Below, piece after piece: positions 59,070-64,000 of a stretch of 64,000 bases of DNA (the first letter of the stretch is position 1; each line of letters starts with the position of its first letter). The stretch is from the NCBI RefSeq assembly GCF_019059575.1, contig NW_024881967.1, forward strand, positions 434,001-498,000, written 5' to 3'. A program made the position numbers and the translations under genes. The stretch comes from Amphibalanus amphitrite. Its lineage: Eukaryota > Arthropoda > Thecostraca > Balanomorpha > Balanidae. The notes under the pieces are model-generated. The model saw nothing but the letters and a program-made list of their open reading frames with translations, made no database searches and had not been told where the DNA came from.

Positions 59070-60021
59070 TTAACCCTAGAACGCCTAGGGGGGGGGGGGG
59101 GTTGTATCAACCCCCCCCTGAGGTTTTTTCGAAGTGCACGCTAAACGGCTTGTCGTAGCGGGCTGAAATTTTCAACACCCTCTGGGGCAACCTTTGCGCA
59201 TCTTTTGCCGAAAAAAAATTGATCGGGTCATGTCAGGTCACGGAGTTATGACGTCATAAGAGGTACAGCCTCCGGCCGGATTTTCACAAACTAAGTGCCA
59301 ACGCCCGAGGTTTCCTGCCGGTGGTACGGACATCGGTTGATGGATCGTGATGAAACTTCCCATGCATGTTGGGGCAAGTATTGGCTATCATATGGTATAA
59401 GAAATTTGACCGGGTCAGGTCAGGTCACGGAGCTATGACGTCACAAGAGGAACAGCGTCCGGTACTATTTTTGAAAAGCGCCCGAACCACTATTTTGCTA
59501 ATTCTTGTCACCTCAATGGGAATATGCAGCAATATTAGCTTCTATAGGGAGCAAATGGACCTCCCAAATCCAAAAATACAATCAGATTTCAAAAATTTAA
59601 ATTTTGATTTTTCGAATTTCTGCCGCCGACTGTGACCTTGCCGACTTCCGGCGCTCCCAACGCGCCATTTTTAGAGCTAGGGAAACGAAATACATACCAA
59701 ACGATAGAGAATTGATCAAGGAACACGATAGTGAAGGTTTCAAGTCGATATCTCCCACCGTTTTGCCGCAATCGCCGCCGAAAGTTGAAAAAAGTCTATT
59801 TTTCCGAAAATTTGACCTTTGACCGGTCAAAAGTAGGTCAAATGTTGACCTAGGACCAAAAAATATACCACCAATCGCGAGATCTCGTTGAGAGCAATCC
59901 GTTGGTTTTTTCCGCTAAGCTCTACGACCTTCCGTTTCGAAACGCCAAGGGGGGGGGTCGTAACAACCCCCCCCCCTGGTCGTTCGTGTTATGAGAAATG
60001 GCCTGGTCGTGCGAGGGTTAA
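59070..60021. mobile_element. Non-autonomous TTAA-flanked (piggyBac-like) element, copy 2
   Basis: The left end TTAACCCTAGAACGCC closely resembles the start of the original piggyBac terminal repeat; the right end is CGTGCGAGGGTTAA. Just inside each end is a hairpin: G run, GTTGTATCAAC, C run (about 59088-59118) and G run, GTCGTAACAAC, C run (about 59949-59977). The 0.95-kb interior has no transposase. It has two diverged GGTCAGGTCACGGAG(C/T)TATGACGTCA units (about 59226 and 59414) and the shared word CCGCTAAGCTCTA. It is the best preserved of the three copies here. Confidence 0.75.
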
Positions 60022-63000
60022 CGGCTTAGGTACAAATTATCTTGGTAACGATTTCATGAAATTGTGGCCTAGTTGTTTTGAAAGAGTACTGCAAATTAAT
60101 TTTTTATTGTGTTTAGCTTTTTAAAAGAGCCAACTATTTGTTTTTAAGGATTTTAAACGAGATAATTGGTTTCTGACAACCACGGAGGTGATATTTTAAA
60201 GCCCCTACGGCGGTTTTTCGTAATTCTAGTTAGTTACTTAGTTTTCGCGTGAATGCTCTCCACCCCGCTTCGGTCAAATTAATCGACCTGTTTTGCTGAG
60301 GTCCGGGACCAGGGCCAAGGCCGTTCAACGCACTCTGTTGACGCAAAACACGTCAGTACACTGTCTGGATATGTCCAAGGATGCATGTATAAGTCACGTC
60401 ACGAACGTAACGTGTGCGAATTGTGACGTCTTAATTGTGCTGTTGCACATAAACCATAGAACAAATCCCAAATTGTGCACTTTGTGCCGCCTTCCGTAAA
60501 AGTCTCGTGTCTCTGCCGCCGGCCCACTCCCCACCCCTCTCTCGCGGTGATTAAACCATATTTCGTCCGTCACCTAATGACTGATTGGACGTCATCCGTC
60601 GTGTCATCCGCACCCCTGGGGACCGACGTCAGAGGTGATAACTCACATATCGCGTGGGACGCCGGGACGCCCGCGGTGCGAGTGACGCCACTTTCTGTCA
60701 GGGCCAGCGACAAGAGGCGTGTCATATGCAGGCGTGCAGTGGAATGTGGCTCGATACCCGTGCCTCTATATCATAACGGTGTCCTTAGATTGGTTGGGTC
60801 TAATTCATTCAAGTTGTGGCATTTATCGGTCCATGATTTGTTAAGTAGGGAGTTGATATAATGTTCAACTTCCATGTATTTGAAGTACCGGGATCGAGCG
60901 AAACTTGTGTATGTGAGGACCTCTGAAAGGCAGCATATTTTGAGTCATATCGTTTACAAATACTCGTTACGAAACCAATATTTTCTTGCCATGCAATCTT
61001 CATGCAATCTTGCATAGGCAGTCATTTTGGGTCAACAAAGAGAGCCGGAATAGACATTATGTAATCACGGCCTTCCTTTACGGTCAGTAACAAACACAGT
61101 CGCCCAGCTTCAAAAGGTCTGCGAATGAAAGCACTCCAAGTCTCCGGCTAATATAAAAACTTCAAAGCAATGCTACCAATACCTAACGGCTAACCTAAAC
61201 TAACTACAAGCAACTTTTCATTTCTTACCTCTCGTAGCGCTTTACTGGCGACGCAAAGTTTGACTTGATTTAAGCCTTTCCTACTTAGATATTTAAACGT
61301 TAAGATTTTAAAATTGTCAATTTTTCAGAGAATGAGTTAACTAATTGCCATATATGTCTTGCACAAGGGGCAGTGAAGGATTTTCTTTGATCCTCCGACC
61401 CAATAAGTGAACTATGATCGACGACTTGTTGCCGAATCCATTTCGCCCTCCGCCGCGCCGCTAGGCGTCCCAGTCACGAGCCATCGTTCCTCACCAGCGC
61501 TCAGCCCCGGGGCATTCGACAGTCGTTGCCTGCGGGCGTACCGCGCAGTCAGCTGACTGACCCAGGTCACCTGCCGTGACGAAGGCCCGCGGAGCTCTGC
61601 GATTGGCTGGGAGGAGGACTATTGAGCCCTGTGCTGGCAGATGTCCTGAAGAATGGAAAAGATCGCTTTGGGTAATGGGCCACATGCCTACCCCGTTGAT
61701 TGCGTGATAAATGATTTAGGGAGCTATGCGGACCTACATGTTTTCCGGGTGCAGGACGGAACGGAGCATTGCTTAAACCTTGCTTAAAAATAGCTGAGGT
61801 ACAGTTTATAACCATCTTAGTTTTAAGGTTATTGAGCTTGGCTTTTAATAAAACGGCAAGGACAATAATGACATTGTCAATTGTCATTGTAGCGATTTGA
61901 TTCAATTTCTTTTATGAATGTTAAGTTTTATTGTCGTTTTTTAAACACAACGAAGTTTTACTAAATACCACGAGTCATTGGTTTGAACTCATTATTGGAC
62001 CTCAAAGCAAGCCACGTTACGTCAGGTCGATCGTGTTGTATTGGCCAGCCCCGCTCTGCCCCCCTTCTATCCCCCTTTCCCGTGATCGACTGGTGAACCA
62101 AATCTGCGCCGTTCCGGTCCGGCCGAGCGCTTCACGACAAAGGCTGCGGCCGGCCAGCGATCAGAGGGCGATTGTGCTGAGCGGCCGGCGACTCGACGCT
62201 TTTTGTCCGCGAGCGGCGTGATTGGACCGCCCCCGCCCCCGCCCAGAGCCGCCCAGACCCGCCCCGGAGCTGCGTCCGTGCCTTGTTGTGCCGAGCAGAA
62301 CTTTCCATCGTTCTGGTGTAATCGGCGAACAGGGGACTGTCCCGTCCGCATCCGTGTGTGCCTCTATTCCCATCCACCAGGTCACACGACGAGCGCAGCA
62401 AATTGAGAGGTGAAGATGACGAAAAATATGATACCAATCGAACTGAACGGCTGCTGCTTTCATCGCGGCTTTTGGAGCTGCCAAATAGGCCGTAGCTCAG
62501 CTGCAGTCCGCGCGTTTTTGCGGAGCCTATCTAGGCTGCGATGTCCGGAGCGGCTCACACAAAGAGCGAGGTGGGATGAGATGATGATGAAGGCGGTGGG
62601 CGGCGGCAGCGGATGATGCTGTGACCCCAGTGGCTGGCGAGGTAGCTACCGAGGCTGAGCCTCGCCTCATGCGGCGGCTCTGCGCAGGAAACATAGCTCC
62701 CAGCGGTCACAGTAGTTATTACAGCTTACAGTAGCTGGATAACGAGCCACATTCTGTCCGGAAAAAATATATGAGATAATGGTCTGCATACAACCGGCCG
62801 TCACTCGTTGTACTTACGGGAATGATACGGAGTCTATTCGCCCGAGACCCGCAGTCATCAAATCAGAGCATCCGTCAGGATTGTGCGAGAACGCATGGAA
62901 AGAGCGGAGTCGTTGGGATGATAGAGATTGTGGTCAGCTGCTGACCTGTGGCAGCGTCTCTGACGTCTATGGGAGCGGCAGAGGCGACAGCAGCTGATCT

Positions 63001-64000
63001 GTAGGGGTCAGCACGGCACAGGGAAGCGGTGGGAGCCCCTCGGGAGCTGCAGAACTCGCTGCAATGTTTCGGTTGGCCGGGCCAGGTAGACGGCATTCCG
63101 AGCCAATCGCCCTCAGCCATCAGCTGCAGGCGATCGCTGCCAAAGCATGCAGTCGAACCGTGAAAATGGCGACGAAAGCTGCCAGACAATTTTGGAAACA
63201 AACAGCGCGCTGATGTGCTGTTGGAAATGGAAGTGGTCTGCTCAACATATTTTTTGTTTTGTCAATTTCATGTAGGTATTCTTGAAGGCATAGATAAAAA
63301 CATGGATGAAGATCCTTGCTGCATTGGAGTCTCAACTATCAGCGATAGCACTGGTCCAAATTTTGGCCAGTCAAAGCATTTTATCTGAATCCATCCACCT
63401 TTGGCCTCACTATGACTATACTTTATTGTAGTGCTCTTTCTCCGAATTATTGGTCCCTTTCTTTTCTACGAGTAACGCCTGGGAATAGTCTTCGGTTTTC
63501 GTGCTTTATATAGTCACCTCCACTTGTGTAACTACAAAATAAATTTGATTGCAACTTGCAGCATTTGCTTACGATTCTAGTAATGGGAAACCTTCCTAGA
63601 TTCCCCACTTCAAATAATTGTCCATTGACCATTGCCCATATCATTGCCGAAAACGTTTGAAACGCCGAAGTTCCAAATTCAAAATTAGCCGATGAATAAG
63701 TCAAGCCCGTGTTTTATTGAAGCACCTATGCGCAATCATAAGGACAAAGGCGCACTTCAGCCTGCGATATTGCCGATATGTCCAGCCTCTTCCATACTCC
63801 ACTCGTCCTATTATGTCATCGATTGTGTCATCATCTCCTCCGTCGGGCCGGCATATTTCGCCGAGCGGCGAGGGAGGTTTCCAATATCACAAGGGCGTGA
63901 TGAAAACGAAACGTTTCTGAAGACCCTCGCACTTTCCACTTTCGTCGCCCGGCGAGAAGCGGTGACATCCTCACAAAGACTGGACGGCGAGATTGTGAAA
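60022..64000 (+). other. Right end of the window, no gene recognised
   Basis: Presumably still receptor intron 8. CpG-rich blocks lie near 60480-60720, 61440-61620 and 62040-62420 and may be regulatory. No TM5-TM7 exon of the receptor, no tRNA and no transposon end was found. Confidence 0.4.

Overview
The window looks like a gene-poor stretch of an animal genome. The intron-exon structure, AATAAA signals, mariner and piggyBac-like repeats and a neuropeptide-type receptor of arthropod style suggest an arthropod. Long (CT)n tracts, many G/C homopolymers and CpG-rich blocks would suit a crustacean, but the species cannot be fixed from sequence alone. Nothing bacterial or viral was seen.

The backbone is one plus-strand gene for a class B1 (secretin-family) GPCR, closest in style to arthropod calcitonin-like / DH31 receptors. 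I could place eight exons with matching phases between 16374 and 56619. They cover a short N-terminus, the six-cysteine hormone-binding domain, TM1 to TM4 and the start of extracellular loop 2. The gene then leaves the window: no TM5-TM7 exon was found up to 64000. Introns run from about 0.5 to 14 kb.

Two complete-looking genes lie inside its introns on the minus strand. In intron 1, three small exons at 28790-29657 encode a 106-residue secreted precursor with a signal peptide, a furin-type RRKR site and two later cysteines; I recognise no family. In intron 3, an uninterrupted ORF at 41667-42653 is a sphingolipid delta-4 desaturase (DEGS1 family) with all three histidine boxes, a TATA-like box and its own AATAAA. 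A second, weaker candidate is a minus-strand first exon at 12136-12170.

Mobile and repeated DNA: an apparently intact DD41D mariner (16872-18256) with perfect 25-bp inverted ends; two full copies and one partial copy of a non-autonomous TTAA-flanked, piggyBac-like element carrying G-run/C-run hairpins; a fold-back element at 44660-44806; a nested inverted repeat at 3639-3871; and a tandem-unit element at 57776-58451. Three long (CT)n tracts occur, one forming the polypyrimidine tract of a receptor splice acceptor.

The most notable signals are the unknown nested peptide gene with a 10-bp-phased TGACG array in front of it, a dense group of palindromic TGACGTCA sites in receptor intron 2, duplicated splice junctions in the receptor gene, and the piggyBac-like family with hairpin ends. 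All were read by eye; no alignment, expression data or database search was available.
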